Assembly: GCA_948571325.1 (NCBI GenBank)
Contig: CAOZKB010000002.1
Span: 1-33,289 of the forward strand
DNA: 33,289 bases
Direction: 5' to 3'
Source of the DNA: an uncultured Candidatus Saccharibacteria bacterium
GTDB taxonomy: Bacteria; Patescibacteriota; Saccharimonadia; Saccharimonadales; Saccharimonadaceae
A model generated the notes under the pieces. That model saw only the letters and a list, made by a program, of their open reading frames with translations, was not told where the DNA came from and made no database searches. Shown here in pieces: positions 1 to 8,611 of this stretch. The position numbers were made by a program, and so were the translations under genes. How positions within the stretch are numbered: position 1 is the first letter of the stretch; each line of letters starts with the position of its first letter.

Positions 1-2
1 AT

Positions 3-551
3 CAAAAAGATAATTATTTAAAAGACATACAGTCAGCTTATGGGGCATACCTGGCCAAAGACCCCTCGACCACCATAAGCAACGAGGAGGACTCTGTGAA
101 TTTCGGGAGTACTTTAACTACGTATTTAGGCATGTTAACTACAATAATAAATTATTATAAACTTCCCTACTCTGCGACTGAAGTTGCCGTAGCAGAATCT
201 AATAGTATAAATATTATCAATGAAAAAATTCCACAAGATGAAACGCTTCCGTTCATAGCGTTTAGCTTGGTTGAGGATATGAGAAAATATCTTGAGCTCG
301 AATCCGAAGCGTCAAAAGTATATCGTCGGCATGACTGCGTTAAATCGACTGGTCTAGATGTTACCTGTGTATCGAATATCGGCTGGGATGATAATCTTAC
401 TAGCTTTATTGGTGATGAAGCATTGGAAAAGATCAAAGGAGAACAAACTTTAATACAAACAAGACTTGATAGTAATTTTTTGATTATTTGTGGAACATTT
501 AGATCCATTACAGAAGAGTTGCAGGATTATATGGGGGTAAACAATGGATAG
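3..551 (+). CDS. Unidentified protein, 3' part only (5' end outside window)
   Basis: The reading frame is open from the window's left edge to the stop at 551, so this is probably the C-terminal 182 residues of a longer protein. An internal GTG at 96 has a good SD (GGAGG at 86-90), so a separate 151-residue protein starting there cannot be excluded; the upstream in-frame residues look coding, so I prefer a truncated gene. No domain is recognised. The visible part has a mildly hydrophobic stretch (TLTTYLGMLTTIINYY) and three cysteines. Its last 8 bases overlap the start of the VirB6/TrbL-like gene, which suggests translational coupling and a shared secretion or surface role. That role is inference from context only. 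Confidence 0.6.
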   Translation, partial: QKDNYLKDIQSAYGAYLAKDPSTTISNEEDSVNFGSTLTTYLGMLTTIINYYKLPYSATEVAVAESNSINIINEKIPQDETLPFIAFSLVEDMRKYLELESEASKVYRRHDCVKSTGLDVTCVSNIGWDDNLTSFIGDEALEKIKGEQTLIQTRLDSNFLIICGTFRSITEELQDYMGVNNG

Positions 552-3500
552 AAGAAAACTTACCAAGACACTGGGCTTATTTAGTGCAACTTTTGTTGCT
601 ATATTATTATGCGTGTTTCATGCGTCGTCTGTGCATGCCGCAATTACAGATGATATCAATACGAAAGCCAGGTTAAATGCGGTTCGTCAGTGTTATAGAG
701 ACACTAGCCAGGGTATAGTGACGCCGATTGCTCAGTCAAAAATTGCTAATGGCAGAATCATCGAAAGTATCGCTCGTAATGGCGACAAGATCGTGTTAAC
801 TGCTGGCGCTAATTATGGTACATCTGAATCCTGCCGTACCACGTTCAACAGGATCCGTGGCAGTAAGGCAATTTCAGATATTACTAAAATGGGCTACGAT
901 GGGGTGGGTAATGGCCAAGACTCATCGGAAGGATGTTATCATTATAGCTTTAAATATACTGGTTCTGACAATTCGACAACTACGGGTCGTAGCAATAAAA
1001 TTTGTTGTTCACTTTCAGGCAGTGGTAATAATAAAACCATTGTGGCTAACTCCTGTCAGGCAAGAACGGAAAATACTAGCTCGGTTAGAATTAACTTATC
1101 CCTTAGCGCCGATAGCATTATAGTAACCAATCCGAATCCAAAGCCTGCCTTTACAGACAATCACGGAACGCAACATGCCGCCGAACCGAGAGAAATCAGT
1201 AATATCGCGATGACATTCAATTCTGGAAATATGAGGTGGACTGATTTTGTAAGCAGGCTTGATTCTCAGCGTCAAGCTCTCGCAGGCAATTCCCGTACTT
1301 TTACTGACGTAAATTCAAGCTCTAATATTGTTGAAAGTGAAGATGTTTATAATGAATATGCGGCTAATACGAGAAGCGTATATGACTCTTCTTTGCGTGC
1401 GTTGCGGGCATTGACTGGTAATAATACTGCCACTTTTCCGAGGTTTACTGAAAAAGAGGCGCATGATTTATTGCGTTATTATTTTGATAGGGAATTTGAT
1501 GGCACGCATGCCACTCTCGGCAAAGGCACCTGCAAACAAGAGTTAGACCCGGCATGGCAGTACGCTGCTCGTCTTGACGGGCAGTGGTGTGAAATTAATG
1601 GAGTAAATGATGTTGAAGGGACTTATCATATTGTTGATATGTCAACATACTCCAATTTAGTAGCCGCCTCCTTTGGTGATATCGTGAAAGCGTTGATGCA
1701 AATTGATTACGATGATGAAAGTTTTGAGGATGAGGAGCCGGGAGATATTAATAACGATAATGTTAATTCTGGAGAATCTGGCAACAGTAGCGATGATAAT
1801 AGTACCAAAGCCTGTTTCGAAAACGCCTCGGCTCTTGGCTGGATTTTCTGTCCTATCGCTCAAGCTCTCGGTAAGGCGCTTGATACGTTATACGAAAACG
1901 TTGTAGAATCATTTCTCGAAGTTCAAGCATCGGAAATGTATAATGCTAATGGCGAAATTCATAACGGCTGGAAGACTTTTCGAGATTTTGCCAATATCGC
2001 CTTTGCCATTGCCTTATTGATTGTGATATTATCTCAAGTTACTGGTTTTGGTATTAGTAATTATGGTATTAAAAAGATATTGCCAACATTAATTATGATA
2101 GTAGTACTGGTCAATATTTCATTCTTCTTGTGCCAGATAGCGATAGATGTGTCTAATATACTTGGTGTTGCTTTGAAAGAGTTCTTTGAGGGGCTTAGTC
2201 AAGAAAGTCTTGATTCATTCCAAAACACTGGTCGTTCGTTTGTGGGCGGATTGCTGAGCGCGGTTGGGATTGTTGGCATAAGTGGCGTCGGCATCACTGT
2301 TGGAATTGCAAACGCGCCATTCATTGCGGGAGCAGTTTTAGCTAATCTTCCTGCGGTAATCATTACGCTGGTAGTGATGCTTATCAGCCTTTTCTTCTTT
2401 TTCCTCCTATTAGGAGTGCGTCAAGCTGGCATTTTAATTGCCGTGATTTTATCTCCTCTCGCCGTCATCTGTTATGCTTTGCCAAACACTAAATCGCTTT
2501 TTCAGAAATGGAAAAAATTGTTCACAAGTCTATTGATGGTTTATCCAATTTGTGGCTTAATGATGGGCGCAACTGGCTTCGTTTCAAATTTGATGCTCGA
2601 AAGTCAAAATTCTGGCTTTTTCTTCAATCTCGTTGCTGCTCTGCTTCAAGTTGTTCCGTTCTTTATGATTCCATCAATCGTTAGAAGTTCAATGAACGTG
2701 CTGGGAAATCTCGGTACAAGAATCCCGCAAATCGGGCAACGCCTCAGTGGCTTTGCTGGGCGACAGATTCGTAATAGCGAACGCCTGCAAGATTTCCAGA
2801 AACATGCTGAGGGCGACTTCGCAAAAACTCGTTACGATAGGCTTATGCACAAAGCAAATGGCGATTTATCTAATTTAAGTGTTGGGGAACGGCGTCGGTT
2901 AGCTCGTTACGGAGCGAGGTATCGTAAACAACGCATAGAAGAAACTGATGCTAGACTTAATGGGGCAAACGCATCGGAAGAGATAATTACGAACGAGATT
3001 GCAGATATGGAACGTAAATCTACCGACAAAAATGTCAATAGCTTTATTAGCTCTGTCCTAAACGGACGGGTAGATGGTATTGACGGCAATGACATTAATA
3101 GCGTGCGTACTGCCTACGCTGATGCGCTGGCTCAATCTAGAGCTCGCCCAAATGATGAGCGATTGCGCAATCGAGCCTACGGCCTACAACAAATGTTGCA
3201 ACAACGTTTTGGTGATAAGGGGAAAGAGGCCCTTTATGATGTACTAGATAATCAAATACATAACAACGAAGGCAGTAATATCTCCGATTCAACTCGCAGT
3301 ATGCTGGCACGGCTTAGCGATGACGGTAAATGGATGTCTGATGTTAAAGCTACTGACCCGCACTTATTCAATATGATAAACGACGGCTCGAAGAGGGGTG
3401 GTACCGTTAAAACGACTCAGGACTACATGAAAGATACTATCAACTCAATGACTCCGGAAAGACTCTCCAAAGCTGGTGACAGTTGGCGGGCGCAGGCACA

Positions 3501-3951
3501 GAATATGCTTACAAATAATCAATTTGACGCGGCGGAGGTTGATAAATTGGCCAATGCTTACTCAAGCGCTATTAGCAATCCTGAACTGGCAAAACATATG
3601 AAAACAGACGATATCAATTTAGGTAATTTATTCCGAGCGCAACAATACGATAATGATTTGGCGAAATTTACAGATCAGGCAGTCAATCAATACATGCAGA
3701 GTAATAATATCACAAGCCCTTCGGGCGTGCCAAACTCAGTAATTAATAAAGCATTTAATGATTTCCGAGCTCAGAACGGTACTTTTCAGGCGCTTAGTCG
3801 CGCCGAACGGAAGGCACTTGCTCCGCCAAAAGGTTATGATGTGGATGGCAAATGGATTGGTAATGGTCCAGAAACTAAGGACGATAAAATGGCACGTAGG
3901 ATTTATATGGAAGAAAAAACACGCCTTGATATCCATCATGGTCGCAGATAA
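544..3951 (+). CDS. VirB6/TrbL-like polytopic membrane protein with large C-terminal soluble region
   Basis: 1135 residues. Residues 1-33 are a signal peptide or anchor ending in an HAA-type site. Residues 34 to about 430 are a polar, cysteine-containing region predicted outside, with an acidic Asn/Asp/Ser-rich linker near 395-425. About 480-715 contains six or seven hydrophobic helices rich in I/V/L/F, the layout of VirB6/TrbL inner-membrane channel proteins of type IV secretion. About 725-1135 is charged, helical and poor in hydrophobic segments, probably cytoplasmic. Start: ATG preceded by a GGGGG-rich SD and overlapping the upstream stop by 8 nt. The family call rests on topology and resemblance to CPR VirB6-like giants; a partner VirB4 ATPase is not in the window. 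It could instead be another multi-pass surface-assembly protein. Confidence 0.65.
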   Translation: MDRRKLTKTLGLFSATFVAILLCVFHASSVHAAITDDINTKARLNAVRQCYRDTSQGIVTPIAQSKIANGRIIESIARNGDKIVLTAGANYGTSESCRTTFNRIRGSKAISDITKMGYDGVGNGQDSSEGCYHYSFKYTGSDNSTTTGRSNKICCSLSGSGNNKTIVANSCQARTENTSSVRINLSLSADSIIVTNPNPKPAFTDNHGTQHAAEPREISNIAMTFNSGNMRWTDFVSRLDSQRQALAGNSRTFTDVNSSSNIVESEDVYNEYAANTRSVYDSSLRALRALTGNNTATFPRFTEKEAHDLLRYYFDREFDGTHATLGKGTCKQELDPAWQYAARLDGQWCEINGVNDVEGTYHIVDMSTYSNLVAASFGDIVKALMQIDYDDESFEDEEPGDINNDNVNSGESGNSSDDNSTKACFENASALGWIFCPIAQALGKALDTLYENVVESFLEVQASEMYNANGEIHNGWKTFRDFANIAFAIALLIVILSQVTGFGISNYGIKKILPTLIMIVVLVNISFFLCQIAIDVSNILGVALKEFFEGLSQESLDSFQNTGRSFVGGLLSAVGIVGISGVGITVGIANAPFIAGAVLANLPAVIITLVVMLISLFFFFLLLGVRQAGILIAVILSPLAVICYALPNTKSLFQKWKKLFTSLLMVYPICGLMMGATGFVSNLMLESQNSGFFFNLVAALLQVVPFFMIPSIVRSSMNVLGNLGTRIPQIGQRLSGFAGRQIRNSERLQDFQKHAEGDFAKTRYDRLMHKANGDLSNLSVGERRRLARYGARYRKQRIEETDARLNGANASEEIITNEIADMERKSTDKNVNSFISSVLNGRVDGIDGNDINSVRTAYADALAQSRARPNDERLRNRAYGLQQMLQQRFGDKGKEALYDVLDNQIHNNEGSNISDSTRSMLARLSDDGKWMSDVKATDPHLFNMINDGSKRGGTVKTTQDYMKDTINSMTPERLSKAGDSWRAQAQNMLTNNQFDAAEVDKLANAYSSAISNPELAKHMKTDDINLGNLFRAQQYDNDLAKFTDQAVNQYMQSNNITSPSGVPNSVINKAFNDFRAQNGTFQALSRAERKALAPPKGYDVDGKWIGNGPETKDDKMARRIYMEEKTRLDIHHGRR

Positions 3952-3958
3952 AAAATTA

Positions 3959-3997
3959 GCCTCCGTTCACGGTATCGAACGGAGGCTTTAAGGTTTT
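3959..3997. terminator. Bidirectional intrinsic terminator
   Basis: Ten-base-pair perfect stem: GCCTCCGTTC (3959-3968) and GAACGGAGGC (3977-3986), with an 8-nt loop. A T-rich tract follows on the plus strand (TTTAAGGTTTTT). On the minus strand the same stem is followed by TAATTTTTTATC. It therefore serves the VirB6-like gene and the convergent zinc-finger gene. Confidence 0.85.
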
Positions 3998-4071
3998 TAT
4001 GAGTGGCGAAAGCTAACTAGTAAGCTTTAGTTCCATTCTATCTTGAGGAGAAAAACTAGTTTAGGTCAGCC

Positions 4072-4455
4072 TTAATACAAGGAGCTAAGCATTACCTCTG
4101 CTTTAGTAATAGCTTCGTCTATTTCGGCTTGACCTTTCTCTGAGAGTTTGTATGCATGTCGACGCGCTAACTCGTTAGCTCCATCAATCTTTTCCTTAAT
4201 TTCTCCCATATACTCCTGTATCAGCCTTTCTTTCGTCCATTGACGATATCCTGTACCCTTTGCCGTTACTGAGATTTTTAATTTATTATGCTCTATATCT
4301 CTCCATACCGATGATGTAAAAAACTCTTTGCATCTCGCCTCCTCGCAGAGTTCTTTAGGGAAAATTCTGTTTTTAAGATCATTATCGTACCTTGCCTGGC
4401 AATCGTCACATAGACTATCGTCACTTCCAAATGGATTACATGCTTTACATGACAT
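4072..4455 (-). CDS. Small zinc-finger-type protein, function unknown
   Basis: 127 residues. The N-terminus has two CxxC knuckles (Cys3, Cys6, Cys16, Cys19) spaced as in a small zinc ribbon. The rest is charged and helical with no membrane segment: a basic middle (KISVTAKGTGYRQWTKERL) and a Lys/Glu-rich C-terminal helix. The start is supported by an AAAGGTGG SD about 9 nt upstream. It is transcribed convergently with the VirB6-like gene and divergently from aspS. I do not recognise a family; a nucleic-acid-binding or regulatory role is only suggested by the zinc ribbon and basic region. Confidence 0.7.
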   Translation of the reverse strand: MSCKACNPFGSDDSLCDDCQARYDNDLKNRIFPKELCEEARCKEFFTSSVWRDIEHNKLKISVTAKGTGYRQWTKERLIQEYMGEIKEKIDGANELARRHAYKLSEKGQAEIDEAITKAEVMLSSLY

Positions 4456-4488
4456 CTCTACCCCACCTTTCTGATTTTTTGTCTTTTC

Positions 4489-4497
4489 AAAATAACA
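4489..4497 (-). promoter_or_regulatory. Candidate extended -10 promoter for the zinc-finger gene
   Basis: Read on the minus strand: TGT followed by TATTTT, an extended -10 pattern, giving a leader of roughly 27 nt that contains the SD. No convincing -35 is visible. Confidence 0.35.
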
Positions 4498-4622
4498 CTC
4501 TAAGTATCTCCTCGTTATTAAAGTGCAATTTTGTCTATCGCCACATTATATATCGCCCAGTTCACTTTTGCAACCATAACCGCTCAAAAATTTTCCAAAA
4601 TCCAAAAACTAGCTTAAAACTC

Positions 4623-4651
4623 CTTACAAATTTCTCAAAATATGCTATAAT
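4623..4651 (+). promoter_or_regulatory. aspS promoter, leaderless type
   Basis: CTTACA (-35-like, 4623-4628), 17-bp spacer, then extended -10 TGC-TATAAT (4643-4651). The last T of the box is 7 nt before the aspS ATG, so the expected transcription start is the A of the start codon. No SD precedes the ATG. Confidence 0.8.
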
Positions 4652-4657
4652 TACGAA

Positions 4658-6409
4658 ATGAGAAATTTATCGTCAGAGTTAAAGGGCAAAATTGGTGAAA
4701 AAGTTAATGTTTCCGGCTGGGTGAATTCGCGTCGTGATCACGGGGGCTTGATTTTTATCGACCTACGCGACCATCAGGGAATTATTCAGCTTGTAATTAC
4801 TCCAGACGCCAAAGACGCCTTCGTTATTGCCGAGACTCTGCGCGATGAATTTGTAATTGCTGCCACAGGTACTGTTCGTGAACGCGCTCCTGAGCTAAAA
4901 AACCCTCACATTGCTACCGGTGATATTGAAATTGTCGTTGATAATTTGCAGTTAATCAATAAATCCGAACCTATTCCGGTCAACACGCATGATGAGGGCG
5001 ATCCTTCCAGTGAGGAGCTACGGCTTAAATATCGCTATCTCGATTTGCGTCGCCCCTCTATGCAAAACATCCTCAAGCGTCGCGCCGAAGCCTATCGCAT
5101 TATGCGTCAGTATATGGACGAGCACGATTTTATCGAAATTACTACGCCGATTCTTGCCAACTCCTCGCCTGAGGGTGCACGCGATTTCCTTGTGCCTTCT
5201 CGTTTGCATCCAGGTGAGTTTTATGCTTTACCGCAGGCTCCGCAACAGTTCAAGCAGCTTCTAATGGTTGGTGGCGTGCCGCGCTATTACCAAATCGCGC
5301 CTTGTTTTCGTGATGAGGATCCCCGCGCCGATCGTCTTTATGGTGACTTCTATCAGCTCGATATGGAAATGGCTTTCGTGGATAATGGCGAAGTTGTCCG
5401 CCAAACTATGGAGCCACTTATCAAAAAACTCGTCACCGAATTCGCTGGCAAGGAACTAGTCTCCGAAGAGATCCCGCGCATTTCCTATCGTGACGCTATG
5501 GAAAAATACGGCACTGATAAGCCAGATCTACGCTATAGTTTGGAGCTGATCGATTTGACTGAAGAACTTAAATCCTGCGAGTTTAAAGTTTTTCAAACTC
5601 CGTGTGTTAAGGCTATTCGCGTCCCTGGTGGTAGTAAGTTCACGCGCAAGCAAATCGACGAATTTACCGATCTTGCTCGCAAAAACGGCGCTGGCGGTCT
5701 AGCATATATATTATATGAGAATGGCGCTGTGCGCAGTCCAATTGCTAAATTCCTCAAATCGGAAGAGCTTGCTAAAATTCAAGAGCTTACTGGCGCAGAG
5801 GATGGCGATGCAGTTTTCTTTGGCGCCGATTTGCGCCAAAAAGTCAACAAAGTTCTCGGCGTGATGCGCATTGCCTTTGCTGACGCGCTTGGCCTCAAAG
5901 ATTCGCACAAAGTTGCACTTTGCTGGATCATCGACTTCCCGCTCTATGAACAAGACGAAGCAACCGGAAAAATCGATTTTTGCCATAATCCTTTCTCGAT
6001 GCCAAATGGCGGTCTCAAAGCACTGCGTGAAACCGAAAATAAACTTGATATTATTGCTGATCAATACGATATGGCCGTGAACGGACTTGAACTTTGCTCA
6101 GGCGCCGTCCGTAATTACGATCCAGAAATCACCTATGAAGCTTTTGGTATTCTCGGTTATAGCCGCGAGGAAGTCGCGAAACGCTTTAGTGGCATGTTGA
6201 ATGCCTTTAAGTTCGGTGCTCCACCTCACGCTGGTTGTGCTTTTGGGCTTGACCGTATGCTCATGGAATTACTCGACGCCAAAAGCATTCGCGATATCGT
6301 TGCCTTTCCTAAGAACGGTTCCGGTGTCGACCTCATGATGGACTCCCCGTCCAAAGTCGATGATGTTCAGCTCGCAGAACTTCACATTGAAACCATTGAT
6401 GAAGACTAA
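4658..6409 (+). CDS. aspS: Aspartate--tRNA ligase (class II, bacterial type)
   Basis: 583 residues, close to the usual 590 for bacterial AspRS. It charges tRNA-Asp with aspartate in the cytoplasm. An N-terminal OB-fold anticodon-binding domain spans about 1-105. Class II motif 2 lies around 209-240 (YYQIAPCFRDEDPRADR) and motif 3 near 525-535 (GCAFGLDR). The bacterial insertion domain lies between them. The hexapeptide region reads ALPQAPQ rather than the more common PQSPQ. At 26-30 the OB fold reads RDHGG; the His in this position is a known determinant of non-discriminating AspRS, which also makes Asp-tRNA-Asn for GatCAB amidation, whereas E. coli has RDLGS. Relaxed specificity is inference. 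Start chosen from the leaderless promoter 7 nt upstream. Confidence 0.96.
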   Translation: MRNLSSELKGKIGEKVNVSGWVNSRRDHGGLIFIDLRDHQGIIQLVITPDAKDAFVIAETLRDEFVIAATGTVRERAPELKNPHIATGDIEIVVDNLQLINKSEPIPVNTHDEGDPSSEELRLKYRYLDLRRPSMQNILKRRAEAYRIMRQYMDEHDFIEITTPILANSSPEGARDFLVPSRLHPGEFYALPQAPQQFKQLLMVGGVPRYYQIAPCFRDEDPRADRLYGDFYQLDMEMAFVDNGEVVRQTMEPLIKKLVTEFAGKELVSEEIPRISYRDAMEKYGTDKPDLRYSLELIDLTEELKSCEFKVFQTPCVKAIRVPGGSKFTRKQIDEFTDLARKNGAGGLAYILYENGAVRSPIAKFLKSEELAKIQELTGAEDGDAVFFGADLRQKVNKVLGVMRIAFADALGLKDSHKVALCWIIDFPLYEQDEATGKIDFCHNPFSMPNGGLKALRETENKLDIIADQYDMAVNGLELCSGAVRNYDPEITYEAFGILGYSREEVAKRFSGMLNAFKFGAPPHAGCAFGLDRMLMELLDAKSIRDIVAFPKNGSGVDLMMDSPSKVDDVQLAELHIETIDED

Positions 6410-6434
6410 AACTAGGTAGCACATTTGTGGGCTG

Positions 6435-6552
6435 TTGGCTGGACGGATTTGCTAGATGAGGGGATCCGGAGCTACGGCGAGGACGAGCGCGTCAGCCCTG
6501 CGACGGCAGGCGCTGACGACGCGCCCCGAATCTAGTAAAACCGTCCAGCCAA
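6435..6552. other. 118-nt G+C-rich inverted-repeat fold, unidentified
   Basis: The outer arms pair perfectly for 12 bp (TTGGCTGGACGG 6435-6446 with CCGTCCAGCCAA 6541-6552). After one A/A mismatch come 10 more pairs (6448-6457 with 6530-6539). A tandem G-A/A-G mismatch (6458-6459 with 6528-6529) and four G-C pairs follow. An inner hairpin pairs 6490-6501 with 6506-6518, with one bulged C and a GACG loop. The interior 6458-6528 is about three-quarters G+C, well above the flanks. There is no T-run on either side, so it is not an intrinsic terminator. It fills the gap between aspS and the next promoter. It could be a processed non-coding RNA in the aspS 3' UTR or a small mobile or repetitive DNA element. 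Confidence 0.6.
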
Positions 6553-6565
6553 TAAGCTATAGATG

Positions 6566-6574
6566 TGATATAAT
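6566..6574 (+). promoter_or_regulatory. Leaderless-type promoter of the thioredoxin-fold gene
   Basis: Extended -10 TGA-TATAAT with its last T 7 nt before the ATG at 6581, the same geometry as aspS. There is no SD upstream of this start. Confidence 0.75.
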
Positions 6575-6580
6575 TACCCT

Positions 6581-7630
6581 ATGGTCTGTATCGCTGCTTT
6601 TATCATTCTTTGTCTTGTCGGCATTTTTGTCGCTTTTTTGAGTATTTTTCGCCGCGATATTGGCCGCAAATATTGGGCAGTTTTTAAAAAAGCTTGGGGT
6701 TGTGTCGGCAAAAAAGTCCGTTTGCAGAAATGTGAAACTAATTTTAAGGACGACGTCAAAAATTCGCTACTTAGCAAAGTTGTGCTCAAGCATCCTAAAT
6801 GGGTTAAGCCGCTTGGGATCGCGATTGAAATTGGTTCAGTTCTCATTGTTTTTATCACAATCTGGTCATTAGTTGAAGCCGTTAAGGCTATCCTAGCACT
6901 TTGGGTCTTTGGCACCTGTAATGTTTCTCAGCCCGCCAGTTGTGCGCTTGGTGCCGAAGTTTGCGGTATTGATGCCGAAGAACCTAGTAATCCCCTCGAA
7001 TGGACCGGACGTTGGTTCACTGAATGGGGCGAAATTTTCGCCAATATCCCCGACCGTTTTCATAGTTGGAATGCAGAGGATTATCTCGTCGAGCCTTACA
7101 CTTTTGCTACGCCGTATCAAGACGGCAAGCCTCTCGCGTTAGAAATTTTCGATCCAGGTTGCACGGTTTGCTTGCAAAGTTATCGTAACCAAAAGAGTTC
7201 TGGTTTTTTCGACGATTATAATGTCGTACCAATGGTTTACCCTATTATGTTACCAGATGGTCGGCCAAAGTTTGCCAATTCTGATTTAATCGCTCGCTAT
7301 ATGCACGCTGCTGACTTGGCTGAGACGGATTATTCTACTAAAATCCTCGACCGTATCTTCACCGGTACGGACGATAAGGGCAATAGTTATCAAGTTACTT
7401 TTTCTGGCATCTCCACTGTCGAGGCCGAGAAACTTTTACAAAAATTCCTCAAAGATTTTGGCGCCAAAGAAAAACAAATTAAACAGATTACTGAGCTCGT
7501 ACATAGCGACCAAGTTTCCGAAATTCTCGCGCAAGTTCAAATCATGGTTGAAGACAAAATTCATGCCAAAGGTATCCCCACTATGATTTACGACGGCAAA
7601 AAACATAACGGATTATACAAAAATGACTAA
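6581..7630 (+). CDS. Membrane-anchored thioredoxin-fold (DsbA-like) protein
   Basis: 349 residues. Hydrophobic helices at about 2-24 and about 85-112 anchor the protein. The C-terminal half is predicted outside and carries a thioredoxin-type active site CTVC at 194-197 in the context EIFDPGCTVCLQ, and a cis-Pro loop GIPTM near 332-335. This is the expected order for a DsbA/thioredoxin fold, so a role in forming or reshuffling disulfides of exported proteins is likely, and fits the cysteine-rich exported proteins in this window. Two further cysteines occur between TM2 and the catalytic domain (CNVSQPASC). The partner redox protein (VKOR or DsbB type) is not seen here. It overlaps the next gene by 8 nt, making a three-gene operon. 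Confidence 0.75.
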   Translation: MVCIAAFIILCLVGIFVAFLSIFRRDIGRKYWAVFKKAWGCVGKKVRLQKCETNFKDDVKNSLLSKVVLKHPKWVKPLGIAIEIGSVLIVFITIWSLVEAVKAILALWVFGTCNVSQPASCALGAEVCGIDAEEPSNPLEWTGRWFTEWGEIFANIPDRFHSWNAEDYLVEPYTFATPYQDGKPLALEIFDPGCTVCLQSYRNQKSSGFFDDYNVVPMVYPIMLPDGRPKFANSDLIARYMHAADLAETDYSTKILDRIFTGTDDKGNSYQVTFSGISTVEAEKLLQKFLKDFGAKEKQIKQITELVHSDQVSEILAQVQIMVEDKIHAKGIPTMIYDGKKHNGLYKND

Positions 7631-8168
7631 AAATCACCCTAAAACCCAATTTGCCAACAAAAATCGCCAAAGTTTTCAAGTTTTTGGGCTAATTTTTGCT
7701 ATTAGCTTGCTTTTTAGTTTAGTTCTACCTCTGTCAACTTATGCTATTTCTGAAGAGCAATCGGGTGCCATTTCGCAGCACTGCGGCACCATTAAGCAAT
7801 CCCTCGCGCAACTCCAGCGCGCTGATTCTCGTACTCGTACTTATCTTGGTACCACCTATGAAACTATCATTAATAAATTCATCACACCACTAAACCTGCG
7901 CCTTGTAAAAAACAACTTTTCCCCCTTCACCACTTTACAATCAAATTTTATTAGTGAACAAAACAAGTTTAAAGAGGCTTACACTGACTATATGCGTGAG
8001 CTAGAAGGTTTAATCGCCACTGACTGCCAGGCGCACCCGCAAGATTTTTACAGCAAATTGCAAACCGTTCGCACTAAGCGCAGCACATTGCATAAAACTG
8101 CTGTTAATATGCAAAAACTTGCCGACGAGCAATACGCTGCCGTCAAAAAACTCCGGGAGGAACTCTAG
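7623..8168 (+). CDS. Exported helical protein, function unknown
   Basis: 181 residues. Hydrophobic signal segment at about 20-41 ending in STYA, followed by a mature part with two cysteines (HCGTIKQ and TDCQAHP) that could form one disulfide. The mature part is predicted alpha-helical and possibly coiled-coil, with many Gln/Lys/Arg/Glu and no catalytic motif. The start codon overlaps the previous gene's stop by 8 nt. Position directly after a thioredoxin-fold protein suggests it may be a client or partner. No family recognised. Confidence 0.7.
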   Translation: MTKNHPKTQFANKNRQSFQVFGLIFAISLLFSLVLPLSTYAISEEQSGAISQHCGTIKQSLAQLQRADSRTRTYLGTTYETIINKFITPLNLRLVKNNFSPFTTLQSNFISEQNKFKEAYTDYMRELEGLIATDCQAHPQDFYSKLQTVRTKRSTLHKTAVNMQKLADEQYAAVKKLREEL

Positions 8169-8169
8169 A

Positions 8170-8586
8170 ATGTTTAAAATTACTAATGAAAAAACTTCCA
8201 AAGCTCCAGCTAAAACTGTTGTTAAAGAAGCAACTTCGCAGCCTTCGGTGGATCACGGTAGCCGTAATCTCATTATTCTTGGCGTTGGTGCAATTTTGAT
8301 TTCAGCCATCACTACCTGTGCTAGTTTATTTATGTATTGGCAATCGGGTGACATTTATCTTGACCGCTCGCGCCCCGGCTATCTACCCGATCCGGAAGAG
8401 GCCAAGGAAGAACCTGAGCCAGTTAGCTTTGAGTTTCCCGATACTGGACCTGTTGACCAAGCTGAGCTTGATCGCTACTTAAACGAACTCAAGACCGTTA
8501 ATCAACACCTCACGAATATCTCCGACCCTTATGAATCTGCTCCACTTTCAGATGAATCCCTCGGTATCCCCAAGGCTACAGAATAA
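8170..8586 (+). CDS. Single-pass membrane protein, function unknown
   Basis: 138 residues. The frame is open further upstream, but ATG 8170 is chosen because GGGAGG (8155-8160) sits 9 nt before it and directly after the preceding gene ends. A Ser/Thr/Lys-rich cytoplasmic head of about 30 residues is followed by one transmembrane helix (about 33-56). The outside part is acidic and Pro-rich (PDPEEAKEEPEPVSFEFP) with a short helix. No enzyme motif. Third gene of the operon beginning at 6581; converges on the murC-like gene. Confidence 0.7.
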   Translation: MFKITNEKTSKAPAKTVVKEATSQPSVDHGSRNLIILGVGAILISAITTCASLFMYWQSGDIYLDRSRPGYLPDPEEAKEEPEPVSFEFPDTGPVDQAELDRYLNELKTVNQHLTNISDPYESAPLSDESLGIPKATE

Positions 8587-8611
8587 CAAATCCCCAAAAC
8601 CATAAAACGCT

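Noticed and set aside
4392-4661. 89-codon plus-strand frame ending at the aspS start
   Set aside because: It overlaps the zinc-finger gene on the other strand and both promoters, and has no SD or recognisable domain.
6435-6552. SRP RNA, 6S RNA or an integron attC site as identity for the 118-nt fold
   Set aside because: No GGAA SRP loop motif, no large central bubble, and no RYYYAAC/GTTRRRY ends.
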